A stretch of 64,000 nucleotides of DNA from Pseudoalteromonas sp. EB27 (GCF_001974875.1 NZ_MTQD01000004.1:186001-250000), one strand, 5' to 3'; shown: positions 1 to 9,358, counted from the stretch's first letter. Made by a program: numbers and translations. Notes: generated from the letters alone by a model not told the origin.

Positions 1-2434
1 ATGGTAATGTAGCACCACGTACGTAGTCACGGTAACGACCTCTGTCAGCAGTAGTATCTACAAGCTCACCATTACGGTAAACACTTAGTGATTCAGCGCC
101 AACACTTTCCCAACTAAGCTCTACACGCATAGTATCAAGGCGAGACTTATTAGCACGTTTTAAGGTAATTTCTAGCTCTACATCACTTACAACAACCGTT
201 TGAGTTGATGTACTTGTATTGCCTTCACTGTCTGTTACCGTTAGTTCTACATCGTAATTACCTGATGCTGCATACACATGCATAGGGTTTTGATCAGATG
301 ATGTTGCACCATCGCCAAAGCTCCAGCTCCACTGTGTAATATCGTTATTTGAATCAGTGCTTGAATCAATAAAGTTAACTGTTAAGCCTTGTGTCTCAAC
401 GTCAAAACTAGCACGTGGTGGTTGTGGGCTAACTTCGCCAATAGCGCTTAGCGTTAATGACCAGCCATTAATTGTGCCGGTATCGGCTGCGGCAGTATCT
501 TCTACTTGTAGTGTCCAATCGCCTGTAGCTACTTCACCGTTAAATGATTCAGACGTAAAGCTTCTAACAATATCATCTGCTGAACCACCTACATTGCTTT
601 GTAGTGTTACTTGTGTGCCTTGGGCAGATACTAACTTAACCACTAAGTCGCCAGAGTAAGTATGAGAAATATCAACATCTGCTGTAGTGCCAAATACGGT
701 TAAATCATCGCCAATGTTAATTACTGATACGGCCCCTACTGGTGAGTTATCTGGAATTTCAACGCTTTGACTACTGCTATAAGTAAAGTCGTTTAATCCT
801 ACAGGCTGAATCATTAAATCAACTGATTGCTGCTTAACAATATCACCTGCCGTAGCTGTTACCATCAGCTCGTAATCACCCCACTGAGTGTCAACGTCTG
901 TTTCAACGTTAAGTCTTACTTCATCGCCAGGACGCGCTGTAACTGCTGATAAGTAAGCACCAGCTAATGTTGTTGATAATTCAAGCGTTACTTCTTCATC
1001 CCACTCGGCAATAGAGCCAATTGTAAATGTGTAGTATGTAGCCTGGCCGGCCTCAACTTGTTGCGTAAGTGGATCGGCTGAAATTTTAAAGCCTGGTGTT
1101 GGATCGGCATCAATAAGTGCCTGGTTTACATTAAGACGAGTACCTGCAACAGTTACACCTTGTAGCGCAGCATTCGCATCGCCAGAGCTCATTAGTAGTT
1201 CTTTAAGCTCTTGAGTACTTAGCTCAGGATTAACCGATAACACTAACGCTGCAGCACCTGCAACATGGGGGGTTGCCATTGAAGTACCTGAGTATGACGC
1301 GTAACTTTCACCCGGTGTAGTAGATAAAATAGCTGTGCCTGGTGCGCCCATGTCAACACTTGTTAAACCATAGTGCGAAAACCACGAAATATCATCAGTT
1401 TGATTCGTACTAGCAACCGATAACACACTGGCGTTTTCATAGTTTGATGGGTAGTGAGGGTTAACATCGTTATCAATAGTATCGTTACCCGCTGCAGCTA
1501 CAAATAGTAAATCAGCCGCTTCGCTAGAGTCTATAGCATCAGCTAATGCTTGGCTGTAACCACCACCGCCCCAGCTATTGTTTAATACGCGTAGGTTAAC
1601 TCCAGAATTTTTAAGGCCAACCATATAATCAATACACTTAATAGCGTCTGATGTTGAACCATTACCCGCAGCATCTAAAAACTTACAACCTACAAGTGAT
1701 ACTTCATGATTTACACCCACTACTCCCACAGAGTTATTACCACTGGCACCTATAGTTCCAGACACATGCGTTCCGTGACCTTCATCATCCATAGGGTCAC
1801 CGCTATCGGTAATCGCATTAATACCATGAATATCATCGATAAAGCCATTACCGTCATTATCGATACCATCGCCTGCAATTTCAGAGGTATTTACCCACAT
1901 ATTGCTCGCTAAATCACTATGGCTATAATCAATACCTGTATCAATTACACCCACAACTACATCTCGGCTACCTGTAGAAATCGTCCATGCTTCGACTGCA
2001 TCAATGTCAGCGTCGGCTGTACCGCCAGTCTGACCTTCATTATTTAAGCCCCAAAGCTCGTCAAAGCGAGGATCATTTGGTGCGCTTGCTATACTTACAC
2101 GATAATCAGGTTCTACGTATTCAATTGCTTGATGAGACTTTAAAAGAGCAATAGCGTCTTTAGTACTCATTCCCGACACTTTAAACTTAGCTAAACGCCC
2201 TGAAAGTAAAGACGTATAACTGTCGTCAATTTCATCTTTATTTATATCAGTAATTTTAGCTTTAACTAATGAACGAGCCTGCTTACGCATTTCTTTCGTT
2301 GCATTACTTTTATATTTAACAATTATTGAATCACTGCTAGCAGCTACAGATTGCTTTACACCCACATCAGGAAGTTTTGCTGCAGCTAAACACGGTAGTA
2401 AAGCAAGAGTAATAATAGATAATTTTGTTTTCAT
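1..2434 (-). CDS. Secreted S8 (subtilisin-like) serine protease with P-domain and PKD domain, C-terminus outside window
   Basis: The reading frame stays open from the ATG at 2434 to the window edge, so the C-terminus is missing. It starts with a signal peptide (MKTKLSIITLALLPCLAAA) and an inhibitor-type propeptide. The catalytic domain shows the S8 triad: Asp in GVIDTGIDYSH (about 1940), His in DEGHGTHVSG (about 1780) and Ser in YSGTSMATPHVAG (about 1290). Downstream come a fibronectin-like stretch, a proprotein-convertase P-domain (about 720-440, DISHTYSGDLVVKL, WTLQVEDTAAADTGTINGW) and a PKD domain (about 430-190, WSWSFGDGATS). It should be exported and act on extracellular protein. It is divergent from the curli operon across 581 bp. 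A role in curli processing is possible by position only. Confidence 0.9.
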   Translation of the reverse strand, partial: MKTKLSIITLALLPCLAAAKLPDVGVKQSVAASSDSIIVKYKSNATKEMRKQARSLVKAKITDINKDEIDDSYTSLLSGRLAKFKVSGMSTKDAIALLKSHQAIEYVEPDYRVSIASAPNDPRFDELWGLNNEGQTGGTADADIDAVEAWTISTGSRDVVVGVIDTGIDYSHSDLASNMWVNTSEIAGDGIDNDGNGFIDDIHGINAITDSGDPMDDEGHGTHVSGTIGASGNNSVGVVGVNHEVSLVGCKFLDAAGNGSTSDAIKCIDYMVGLKNSGVNLRVLNNSWGGGGYSQALADAIDSSEAADLLFVAAAGNDTIDNDVNPHYPSNYENASVLSVASTNQTDDISWFSHYGLTSVDMGAPGTAILSTTPGESYASYSGTSMATPHVAGAAALVLSVNPELSTQELKELLMSSGDANAALQGVTVAGTRLNVNQALIDADPTPGFKISADPLTQQVEAGQATYYTFTIGSIAEWDEEVTLELSTTLAGAYLSAVTARPGDEVRLNVETDVDTQWGDYELMVTATAGDIVKQQSVDLMIQPVGLNDFTYSSSQSVEIPDNSPVGAVSVINIGDDLTVFGTTADVDISHTYSGDLVVKLVSAQGTQVTLQSNVGGSADDIVRSFTSESFNGEVATGDWTLQVEDTAAADTGTINGWSLTLSAIGEVSPQPPRASFDVETQGLTVNFIDSSTDSNNDITQWSWSFGDGATSSDQNPMHVYAASGNYDVELTVTDSEGNTSTSTQTVVVSDVELEITLKRANKSRLDTMRVELSWESVGAESLSVYRNGELVDTTADRGRYRDYVRGATLP

Positions 2435-3015
2435 TGTTCTATCCATAGTTTTGTTGGGTTAGCTTAGATGCTCTAAGCACGTTCTTTCACTATTTCGAGT
2501 ACAAGGGATCACATGGCATATGTTTAGGAAACAACCAAACGAATCATTAAACAAGCTAAAAAATGAAAACGCTGTAAAAACCAACTATTTTGACCAGTTA
2601 ATGTATTAAAAAAACATTAAATACAGACCTTTTAATGAAATTAACACTCAGCAACTTACCTAATACAGGGCCGTTAATTTTTACTGCTTTTTATATAAAA
2701 TTAATAAAAAAAACCAAAAACCCTCATAAGCAACTGAAAAATAAAAACTAAATAATTGGTAAAAAATGATGATTTAAGAAATGACATTAGAGGAATACAG
2801 TAATTGGGTACTTAATAGTTAACAGTTATTAAACGTAAGTTAAGAATAATGACAAAACGCTTAGTAATAATTATTAATGACATCGTAAATTTTACTTTAG
2901 AGCTTTTCAGGTGGATCACAAAACATTATATCGGCACGGCATGCTGACACAGCAAATACCTTATAAAACCTATAAAATTTAAGGTGTTTGGTTTTAATAT
3001 TTCAAGGAGAAAATA
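2435..3015. promoter_or_regulatory. Divergent intergenic region, S8 protease / curli operon
   Basis: This 581-bp AT-rich stretch holds no open frame of note. It must contain the promoters for the protease (leftward) and the curlin gene (rightward). A clear ribosome binding site (AAGGAGA, about 3004-3010) precedes the curlin ATG. Several TATAAA-like hexamers lie around 2960-2985, but I could not pair one with a well-spaced -35 box, so no start site is claimed. The length is typical of a heavily regulated curli promoter. Confidence 0.5.
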
Positions 3016-4518
3016 ATGAAGTTGAACAAATCACTTTTAAGCTGCGCAGTAGCAATTGCAATGGGTACTAGCTTTGCCTCTTATGCAGATACGCCAAGCA
3101 AATCAGCATCAAACTCAGAACTTGCTACTAACGTTTCTGTAGCAAGTATTGAAAACTCGATGACTCTAACACAAACTTTTAATGAAAATACTGCGCTACT
3201 AACTCAAGACGGCGACAGCAATACCATGCTTGTTACTACGACAGGTAACAACAATGAAACTGAAGTTTCTCAACTTCAATCTGGAAACTACGGTGAAGTT
3301 ACAACTATTGGCGATAACAACGCGCAAGTATACGCCCAAGATGGTGTTGCTAATGGTTTTATTACTGAGGTGACTGGCAATAATAATATGTTATTTGTTA
3401 CGCAATTTGGCCAAGGCTTTTTTGTAAATAACGAAGCAATTAATATTGTAACTGGCGATGATAATATCATTGATGTTGAACAAGGCACTGGTGGCCACTG
3501 GTTCTACAACATGGATATGCAAGGAAACGCAAATGAAATCACCTCACTACAAACAGGTGAATGGCATGAAGCTGAAATAACCATGCTTACGGGCGACGAA
3601 AATGTTCTCGATTTAGTACAAGATGGATATTGGAGTACATTCAAAGTAAGTAGTCTTCAAGGTAATGAAAATGAACTTGAAGTTGAGCAATTGGGGGATC
3701 GCAATACAGCAACATTTAGTTCCATTTCTGGTGATGCTAATGAGCTTTCAATTGAACAAGATGGTAATACAAACGCAGTAACATTTGCAGCCGTTATTGG
3801 CGACGATAATGAAATAGATTTAGATCAAGAAGGATCAATGAATACTATTGAATCTAACTTGTTTGAAGGCTCAAATAACGAAGTTTCTGCTACACAAGTT
3901 GGCGCTGAAAACTTAACAACTGCCGATATTATTGGTGATAATAACGAAGTTACTGCCATCCAAATGGGTGACTTAAACGAAACTTATATGGGTGTTATTG
4001 GTTCTGATAATGAGTTTATGACCAATCAAGTGGGCGATTTAAACTCTGTTCATTTAGCTAACTTTAATGGCACAGGTAACGATGTTGATTTGGTTCAGTC
4101 TGGTGATGAAAATGCAATGCTAGTGCAATCGTCATACCCCGATGTATCACTTACATCTAATAATAACGATATCGATATTACCCAAAATGGCTCGCAAAAC
4201 GAAGCAATTGTTACACTTGCAGGCATTTTAGACAGTAACGATAACCAAATTGATATTGCACAAAATGGCATGTTAAATCTTATTGATATGATGGTTGAAG
4301 GCAACAACCATAGTATTGATATTTCACAAACAGGCGAAGGTAACTGGGTTACTGGCGTTGAACAATCAGCATTTTTAGTTGGCGGTGAAAACGTATCATT
4401 TAGTGTTACTCAAATTGGTAACGATAACATTGTTGAAGGCTCTGTAATTGGCTTTAACAGCACTGTATCTGTTACCCAAATGGGTGATGGAAATACAGCA
4501 ACAATTACTCAAATGTAA
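3016..4518 (+). CDS. Long curlin-repeat protein (curli fibre subunit, CsgA/CsgB-like)
   Basis: This 500-residue protein has a Sec signal peptide (to about residue 25, ASYADT) and then, from about residue 45 to the end, some 19-20 curlin-type units. Each unit carries a Gln-x-Gly-x-x-Asn core about every 22 residues (TQDGDSN, EQLGDRN, AIQMGDLN, TQIGNDN, TQMGDGN) followed by an Ile-x-Gly-Asp-Asn-Asn turn. Curlin repeats stack as beta-strand-loop-strand units that form amyloid. E. coli CsgA has five such repeats, so this one is roughly four times as long and very acidic. It leads the csgEFG genes, so it is almost certainly exported through CsgG. It is the only curlin gene seen here; whether it acts as nucleator, main fibre subunit or both cannot be told. 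Confidence 0.85.
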   Translation: MKLNKSLLSCAVAIAMGTSFASYADTPSKSASNSELATNVSVASIENSMTLTQTFNENTALLTQDGDSNTMLVTTTGNNNETEVSQLQSGNYGEVTTIGDNNAQVYAQDGVANGFITEVTGNNNMLFVTQFGQGFFVNNEAINIVTGDDNIIDVEQGTGGHWFYNMDMQGNANEITSLQTGEWHEAEITMLTGDENVLDLVQDGYWSTFKVSSLQGNENELEVEQLGDRNTATFSSISGDANELSIEQDGNTNAVTFAAVIGDDNEIDLDQEGSMNTIESNLFEGSNNEVSATQVGAENLTTADIIGDNNEVTAIQMGDLNETYMGVIGSDNEFMTNQVGDLNSVHLANFNGTGNDVDLVQSGDENAMLVQSSYPDVSLTSNNNDIDITQNGSQNEAIVTLAGILDSNDNQIDIAQNGMLNLIDMMVEGNNHSIDISQTGEGNWVTGVEQSAFLVGGENVSFSVTQIGNDNIVEGSVIGFNSTVSVTQMGDGNTATITQM

Positions 4519-4527
4519 TTATTGAGG

Positions 4528-4554
4528 TGGGGAGAGCGACCCTCTCCCCATTTT
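4528..4554 (+). terminator. Hairpin plus U-run between curlin and csgE
   Basis: TGGGGAGAG (4528-4536) pairs perfectly with CTCTCCCCA (4542-4550) over a 5-nt loop and is followed by TTTT. It lies 10 bp after the curlin stop and just before the csgE start at 4560. It looks like an intrinsic terminator or 3' stabiliser that allows partial read-through into csgEFG. Confidence 0.7.
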
Positions 4555-4559
4555 AAATT

Positions 4560-4958
4560 ATGAAAAAAAACATTAGCTTTAATAGTTACCTACTCACACT
4601 CTTCCTATGTTTTTCTGGGGCAACTCATGCTGCTGATGAACTAGAAATAGATGGCTTATTACTAGATAGAAGTATTAGCCGCTTTGGTCATCAATTTTAT
4701 TATGAATTTTCAAACTATTGGCGAGATCTCCCCTCAACGGCTGGTTTTAATATAGAAATAAAAGAAACCGTAATACCAAAAGCAGGTACACAGCTTTCTT
4801 TAATAATGAATAACCAGCTTGTTTACGCGACTTATTTAGGTCGCAGATTAGAACCCCTTGATGAGCGTGTAGAGCAAGCTGTTTATACAGTAATAGATGC
4901 AATGGCTCGCTCAAACATGGCTGCATCAACCCCTGATATGGCTAAAGATGGATGGTAA
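4560..4958 (+). CDS. csgE: Curli export specificity protein CsgE
   Basis: The protein has 132 residues with a signal peptide cleaved near residue 24 (THAADELE). The mature part matches CsgE: GLLLDRSISRFGHQFYYEF, the WRDLPST segment, and a C-terminal YLGRRLEPLDERVEQAV. In the known system CsgE is a periplasmic factor that caps the CsgG channel and selects curlin substrates. It begins right after the hairpin that follows the curlin gene and is followed by csgF with a 1-bp gap, so it is part of a curlin-csgEFG operon. No clear Shine-Dalgarno separates it from the hairpin. Confidence 0.9.
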   Translation: MKKNISFNSYLLTLFLCFSGATHAADELEIDGLLLDRSISRFGHQFYYEFSNYWRDLPSTAGFNIEIKETVIPKAGTQLSLIMNNQLVYATYLGRRLEPLDERVEQAVYTVIDAMARSNMAASTPDMAKDGW

Positions 4959-4959
4959 A

Positions 4960-5373
4960 ATGAAAAAAATAGCCCTTATAATAATAACAACATTAAGCTT
5001 TTCGTCCCAAGCGACTGAAATAATTTATACCCCAATCAACCCAAGCTTTGGTGGAAACCCACTAAACGCAAATATGTTGCTGAGCAAAGCGCAAGCTCAA
5101 AACAAGCATAAAGCGCCAGTAATCGAAAAAGGTTACGCTGAACAATTTCAAGATTCTTTAGAGCGCACCTATTTAAACCGCATGGTAAGAGAAATTACCG
5201 ATATGGCATTTGGTGAGGACATAGAAGATAGCCTTTTTAATCAGGACTCTATTTTTATGAGTGGTGATTATCAAATTGAAGTTATAACCAGCACAACCGA
5301 TTCTATTACAGTAAAAATAACAAATATATTAGATGACTCTGTTGTAATAATTGAAGTACCGAGGTTTGGATAA
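4960..5373 (+). CDS. csgF: Curli assembly protein CsgF
   Basis: Starting at the ATG at 4960 gives 137 residues with a signal peptide (MKKIALIIITTLSFSSQATE). A longer frame from 4897 exists but lies inside csgE and lacks the export signal, so the later start is chosen. The mature N-terminus, IYTPINPSFGGNPLNANMLL, is the hallmark of CsgF that inserts into the CsgG channel. The C-terminal part matches the family up to VVIIEVPRF. CsgF tethers nucleation to the cell surface. The gene sits 1 bp after csgE and its stop overlaps the csgG start by 1 bp (TAATG), which indicates translational coupling. Confidence 0.92.
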   Translation: MKKIALIIITTLSFSSQATEIIYTPINPSFGGNPLNANMLLSKAQAQNKHKAPVIEKGYAEQFQDSLERTYLNRMVREITDMAFGEDIEDSLFNQDSIFMSGDYQIEVITSTTDSITVKITNILDDSVVIIEVPRFG

Positions 5374-6146
5374 TGTATAAACTACTAATAACAATAACAT
5401 TACTGGGTTTGAGCGGCTGTGCAAGTTTGGGAAATCTTATTCCACCATCACAGCAAAAAGCTATTAGCTTAGAGCCAACTGAATTATTTGCGGATCTAAA
5501 AAACCTACCTAAACCTGTCGGTAGTATTCCTGTATCGGTTTACTCATTTAGAGATCAAACCGGGCAATATAAGCCACAAACTAACGTAAGCTCGTTTTCG
5601 ACGGCTGTTACTCAAGGTGCTAACTCAATACTTGTCCAAGCACTACACGAATCAGATTGGTTTACGCCAGTAGAACGTGAGGGTTTACAAAATATTTTAA
5701 CTGAGCGAAAAATCATTCGTGCAGGTCAAGCCGATAACCCTAACCAAGCTGATTTACCACCGCTTACCACCGCCAAAATTATTTTAGAAGGCGGTATTAT
5801 AAGCTACGACACCAATGTAAAAACAGGTGGTTTAGGTATGGAGTACTTTGGTATAGGCGCCTCTGAGCTTTATCGCGAAGATGCTATTTCAATATATCTA
5901 CGTGCTGTTGATGTTCGAACAGGGCAAGTATTACTAAGTGTAGCCACCAGCAAAAAAGTATTAAGCCAAGAAATGCGTGCAGGATTTTTTAGATACGTGA
6001 GCTACAAACGTTTAGCCGAAGCTGAAGCTGGCTTTAGCGACAACGAACCTATGAGTATTTGTGTAACACAAGCAATAGAAAAAGCGCTTACAGATCTTAT
6101 AACAAAAGGTATTGATAAAGGCTTATGGGCTAAAAAATCAGCGTAA
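5373..6146 (+). CDS. csgG: Curli secretion channel lipoprotein CsgG
   Basis: This 257-residue protein has a lipoprotein signal with lipobox LSGC at residues 13-16. Family signatures include PVSVYSFRDQTGQYKPQ, the WFTPVEREGLQNILTERKI motif and AKIILEGGIISYDTNVKTGG. CsgG forms the nonameric outer-membrane pore for curlin subunits. It is the last gene of the curlin-csgEFG operon and is followed by a perfect hairpin at 6166-6190. Length is normal for CsgG. Confidence 0.95.
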   Translation: MYKLLITITLLGLSGCASLGNLIPPSQQKAISLEPTELFADLKNLPKPVGSIPVSVYSFRDQTGQYKPQTNVSSFSTAVTQGANSILVQALHESDWFTPVEREGLQNILTERKIIRAGQADNPNQADLPPLTTAKIILEGGIISYDTNVKTGGLGMEYFGIGASELYREDAISIYLRAVDVRTGQVLLSVATSKKVLSQEMRAGFFRYVSYKRLAEAEAGFSDNEPMSICVTQAIEKALTDLITKGIDKGLWAKKSA

Positions 6147-6165
6147 ACTGATTTCCTGAATTAAC

Positions 6166-6190
6166 TAAAGGCTACATATTGTAGCCTTTA
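6166..6190 (+). terminator. Stem-loop after csgG
   Basis: TAAAGGCTAC (6166-6175) pairs exactly with GTAGCCTTTA (6181-6190) over a 5-nt loop. There is only a weak U-tract after it. It lies 20 bp past the csgG stop and may serve both the curli operon and the convergent regulator. Confidence 0.6.
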
Positions 6191-6310
6191 TAGGTTATGT
6201 GACTAGTTAGTTGAAAATAACTCGCTTACCCTAACTTTATAAGAATCTAGAGGATAAAATTTTACTTAATTGACTTAATTGACCTAGATAACATCTTGGT
6301 GGCTTTACTC

Positions 6311-7000
6311 TTATTTTGCCATTGGCAGCAAAACTGATATATAGCGCTGAGCCCAATTAGCAAGTTCTACTCTATTGCGTGAGTTCGTTTTTTTAAACGC
6401 GCTATAAAGATGTGTTTTTACAGTATGGTCACTAATATTAAGTTTATCAGCAATTGTATGATTACTCGCACCTTGTGCAATTAAATGAATAACAGACTTT
6501 TCACGCTTTGTTAAATGATCGTAATCGTCCTGCTTTAATTCGATGTCGTCGTGTAGGCTATTAAACGATGATGCTACGGCTAAAATATCGTTAAATGCTT
6601 TTGAAATCACTTTGCGTGTAAACCAAAGCTCGCCAGTATTAACCCGAAGTAATCCTTTAAAAATATCTTCTGGTGCATCTGATTTATAAAAAACGCCATT
6701 AAAATGGTTAAGCAATAAGTTTTGCTCGCATACATCTTCTCTATCAACATTAAAAATGACAACGTTATAGTGTTTAGCTAAACAAATAAGATCTGCAGGA
6801 ATGAGGTCTTGCCATTTGCTTTTAGCACCATCGATTAAAAACAAATCATAATTAGCTCGCTGCTCAGTTTTAGGCACAGCATCATCCATTTTAACATCAC
6901 TAAACAATGCTTGAAGCGTTCTTAAAATAGCGGTGTAATTATGTGAGTGAAAAGATGTTTGAAATGTTGTTTTTACAAATACTGAGCTTTTATCTAGCAT
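6311..7000 (-). CDS. csgD: CsgD-like LuxR-family transcriptional regulator
   Basis: The 229-residue protein has an N-terminal receiver-like half with an Asp in LFLIDGAK (about residue 55) and a C-terminal LuxR helix-turn-helix (about 160-225: LTKREKSVIHLIAQGASN, HTIADKLNISDHTVKTHLY). The linker segment GELWFTRKVISKAF is strongly reminiscent of CsgD. CsgD activates curlin genes in enteric bacteria. Here the gene is convergent with csgG, unlike the E. coli arrangement. A good AAGGA ribosome binding site precedes the ATG. The symbol is by similarity and context; a different LuxR regulator of the same shape cannot be excluded. Confidence 0.75.
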   Translation of the reverse strand: MLDKSSVFVKTTFQTSFHSHNYTAILRTLQALFSDVKMDDAVPKTEQRANYDLFLIDGAKSKWQDLIPADLICLAKHYNVVIFNVDREDVCEQNLLLNHFNGVFYKSDAPEDIFKGLLRVNTGELWFTRKVISKAFNDILAVASSFNSLHDDIELKQDDYDHLTKREKSVIHLIAQGASNHTIADKLNISDHTVKTHLYSAFKKTNSRNRVELANWAQRYISVLLPMAK

Positions 7001-7241
7001 AAATTTCGTCCTTGAAACATTTACCCCACATTACCGAAACCAAATACAACTTACAATCAGATTTTGGTATTAAAGCGATATTCTTATATTTCATCCTAAA
7101 ATAAATAAAGACGAATAAAATCAGCATATAACCATCATTTATTTCATTTTAAAAACTGCTTTTATAAGATAAATAACAGATCGGATTAGTAACTTATAAA
7201 GCCTTAAATATGCATTAGCCTAAACTAACTTTTAGGATCAA

Positions 7242-7763
7242 TTATTCTATACTCGCTTTTAATTTATTTAACGCATCTACCGAAAAACCTCGGTCATAAA
7301 AATATAAAATTTCGCCGCTGCTATTTATAAGTACAACACGTGAGTTATTCGGGCTTTCATTACCTGTAAATTTTTGAACCGCTTCACCGTCTTTATAAAT
7401 AGTGATTACTCCACCCCATAATTCTTTAGGGATGCCTTTGCGCATACCGCTGTCTATAAATGTGCTGAACATGCGTGGTACCATGCCCGCAATAGTAGGT
7501 AGCTCGTAAGTAGGAAGCTTAACGCCTGCCATGTCTAAGCCAATTAACCAACGATCTATATCAAATTGGCTATCTTGTTTGTAACCAATAAGCAGTAGTG
7601 TTTTATCTGCTTTAAAGTCGCTAGGTATATTTACCATATTTTGTTCTAAGCTTTCGCCACTAATGCTTGGAAACTGTTTACCTGTTAATTGTTGGTTTGG
7701 GTATTGTGTTGTACATGCACTAAGTAGTAAAAATGCAAAAGCACTTAATATTAATTTGATCAT
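7242..7763 (-). CDS. Lipoprotein with thioredoxin-like fold features, function unknown
   Basis: The ATG at 7763 gives a 173-residue protein with a lipoprotein signal (MIKLILSAFAFLLLSAC) and lipobox LSAC. It has an AGG ribosome binding site. An in-frame ATG at 7790 would put nine charged residues before the signal and is less likely. The mature part (LTGKQFPSISG, KTLLLIGYKQ, NSRVVLINSSGEILYFYDRGF) reads like a peroxiredoxin or ATP10-type thioredoxin-like domain but has no Cys apart from the lipidated one. It is therefore not a thiol redox enzyme. It is the lone gene between the CsgD-like regulator and an EAL gene, on the same strand. Confidence 0.6.
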   Translation of the reverse strand: MIKLILSAFAFLLLSACTTQYPNQQLTGKQFPSISGESLEQNMVNIPSDFKADKTLLLIGYKQDSQFDIDRWLIGLDMAGVKLPTYELPTIAGMVPRMFSTFIDSGMRKGIPKELWGGVITIYKDGEAVQKFTGNESPNNSRVVLINSSGEILYFYDRGFSVDALNKLKASIE

Positions 7764-7819
7764 AATAAACCTAATATTTTTAAATTTCATACCGATACGC
7801 TTAGTATGGCAGCTGAGAT

Positions 7820-9358
7820 CTAAAAATGTTGATTAGCTATGTAATTTTTAAATTTAGACGCGGTCATGGCCTTGCCATACTTCCAACCTTGTCCGAAATG
7901 TACTCCCGCCATTTTTAAAATAGCTTCTTGCTCTGTAGTTTCAATCCCTTCTGCTATGCAGGTATAATTAAATTTATGCACAAGCTCCATAATATTTGGG
8001 ATCATAGAGGCTTTTAAGCCCTCAGTGGCTATATCTTGTACAAATGTACGGTCAATTTTTAGTTGATGAAAACTCAAATTTTGTAAGTTTCTTAAATTTG
8101 AGTAACCCGTACCAAAGTCATCTAATGATAAGTTAAATCCCGACTCAACCAAGGTTTTAAAATGAGCATGCGCGATACTTGTATCAAGGTATTCGTCTTC
8201 AGTTATCTCTAAACAAATAATAAAGCGTGAGTTGGTAAGCTCTGTAATTTGCGGCAGTAACGACACATTACCCAGCTCTACATCACACGGAAATATATTA
8301 AGCGACACTTTAAAGCCTTCTGGCAATACCTCTATAGAGGTTAACTCTTTTATTGCCGTTGCAATCATTGCTTCAGTAAAAGTCCATGTTAAATTATTTT
8401 TTCTGATAACCGGAATAAACTCATCAGGAAATAAAGCTCCGTACTTATCTTCAAAACGTGCAAGTACCTCGCAACCAATCAGCTTGCCACTTTGCAAACA
8501 AATAATGGGCTGGTAAGTCCAATAAAATGACCCCTTTTTAAGTCCTTTACGAATACGCTGATTGGTAGAGCGGCGTGCAGCAATTCTCGCATCAACTATT
8601 AACGCACTCGATATCCCCGCTAAACAAGTTAAAATTAACGAAATTATTAATAATAAGTGATTATTAGAAAAAAACAGACTCCAAGGTAAGCGCACTACTA
8701 CACAATATTGACTACTTGTAGAACTACAAACTGAATTAGTTTCGTAAGGAAAAAAAATATTACTTTTTACCTGCTGATACAGCCCTTCTTTACCTGCTAA
8801 ATGATGCAAAGCATTTGGTGTTTTATAAATAACTTCCCAATCTGGCGCAGTAATTCCAATGTTGGTAAAAGGCGTACTCTGCATAATTAAATTATAGTCC
8901 CCTTGTCTGACTATAATTACCTCCATAGGGCGCTCACTAAATAATAATAGATAAAGCTCTGGCTCAAAACGAACCCTCACCTGTTCAGCATCTCGAATAA
9001 AGTCAGGCTGTTTGTCGTTAATTGGTTTACTTAATAAGCCTGCACCCGTAGTGCAAACTAGCTGGTTACCTTTAAAAAAGCCTATATCAATTACATATTT
9101 TGCATCAAATAAAGCGCGGCGCATCTCAAGAAGGGTTGTGTTGTCACACTGTTTAAACGCAAGCTTATTTAATGGGGTAAGTATTCGACGCCTCTCCGCA
9201 ATTGCACCTTCTATATGAGTGAGAATATACTCAGCATCTGACTTTGTTTGTGCTGTTAATTGTTGAGCTGCAAAGTTGAGCAAAATAAAACAGCCAGCTA
9301 CAAATACCAACCCTCCGGTTAAAATGGCTATAATAGATTTTTGTTGGTACTTTTTCAT
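7820..9358 (-). CDS. Membrane-bound EAL-domain c-di-GMP phosphodiesterase with periplasmic CSS-type sensor
   Basis: The protein has 512 residues: TM helix at 10-32, a periplasmic domain at 33-232, a second TM at 234-256, then a cytoplasmic EAL domain at about 270-505. The sensor contains several Cys (C71, C102, C211, C219), like CSS-motif redox sensors. The EAL catalytic set is present: E297 in the EVL variant, N354 in SLNIFP, E384, the DDFGTGYS motif at 413-420, K434 in LKID, and E470 in AEGIET. It should hydrolyse c-di-GMP to pGpG. Since c-di-GMP normally promotes curli, its closeness to the curli locus may matter. It appears to be transcribed alone. Confidence 0.88.
   Translation of the reverse strand: MKKYQQKSIIAILTGGLVFVAGCFILLNFAAQQLTAQTKSDAEYILTHIEGAIAERRRILTPLNKLAFKQCDNTTLLEMRRALFDAKYVIDIGFFKGNQLVCTTGAGLLSKPINDKQPDFIRDAEQVRVRFEPELYLLLFSERPMEVIIVRQGDYNLIMQSTPFTNIGITAPDWEVIYKTPNALHHLAGKEGLYQQVKSNIFFPYETNSVCSSTSSQYCVVVRLPWSLFFSNNHLLLIISLILTCLAGISSALIVDARIAARRSTNQRIRKGLKKGSFYWTYQPIICLQSGKLIGCEVLARFEDKYGALFPDEFIPVIRKNNLTWTFTEAMIATAIKELTSIEVLPEGFKVSLNIFPCDVELGNVSLLPQITELTNSRFIICLEITEDEYLDTSIAHAHFKTLVESGFNLSLDDFGTGYSNLRNLQNLSFHQLKIDRTFVQDIATEGLKASMIPNIMELVHKFNYTCIAEGIETTEQEAILKMAGVHFGQGWKYGKAMTASKFKNYIANQHF

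Noticed and set aside
1706..1912. 68-codon plus-strand frame within the protease region
   Set aside because: It is a shadow frame of the S8 catalytic domain on the minus strand.
2930..2960. Sigma-54 promoter in front of the curlin gene (GGCACGGCATGC)
   Set aside because: GG and GC are not 10 nt apart, so the spacing rule is broken.
4897..4959. Longer start for csgF
   Set aside because: It lies inside csgE and would hide the CsgF signal peptide.
7242..7763. Peroxiredoxin or thiol reductase
   Set aside because: The only Cys is the lipidated one, so thiol chemistry is not possible.
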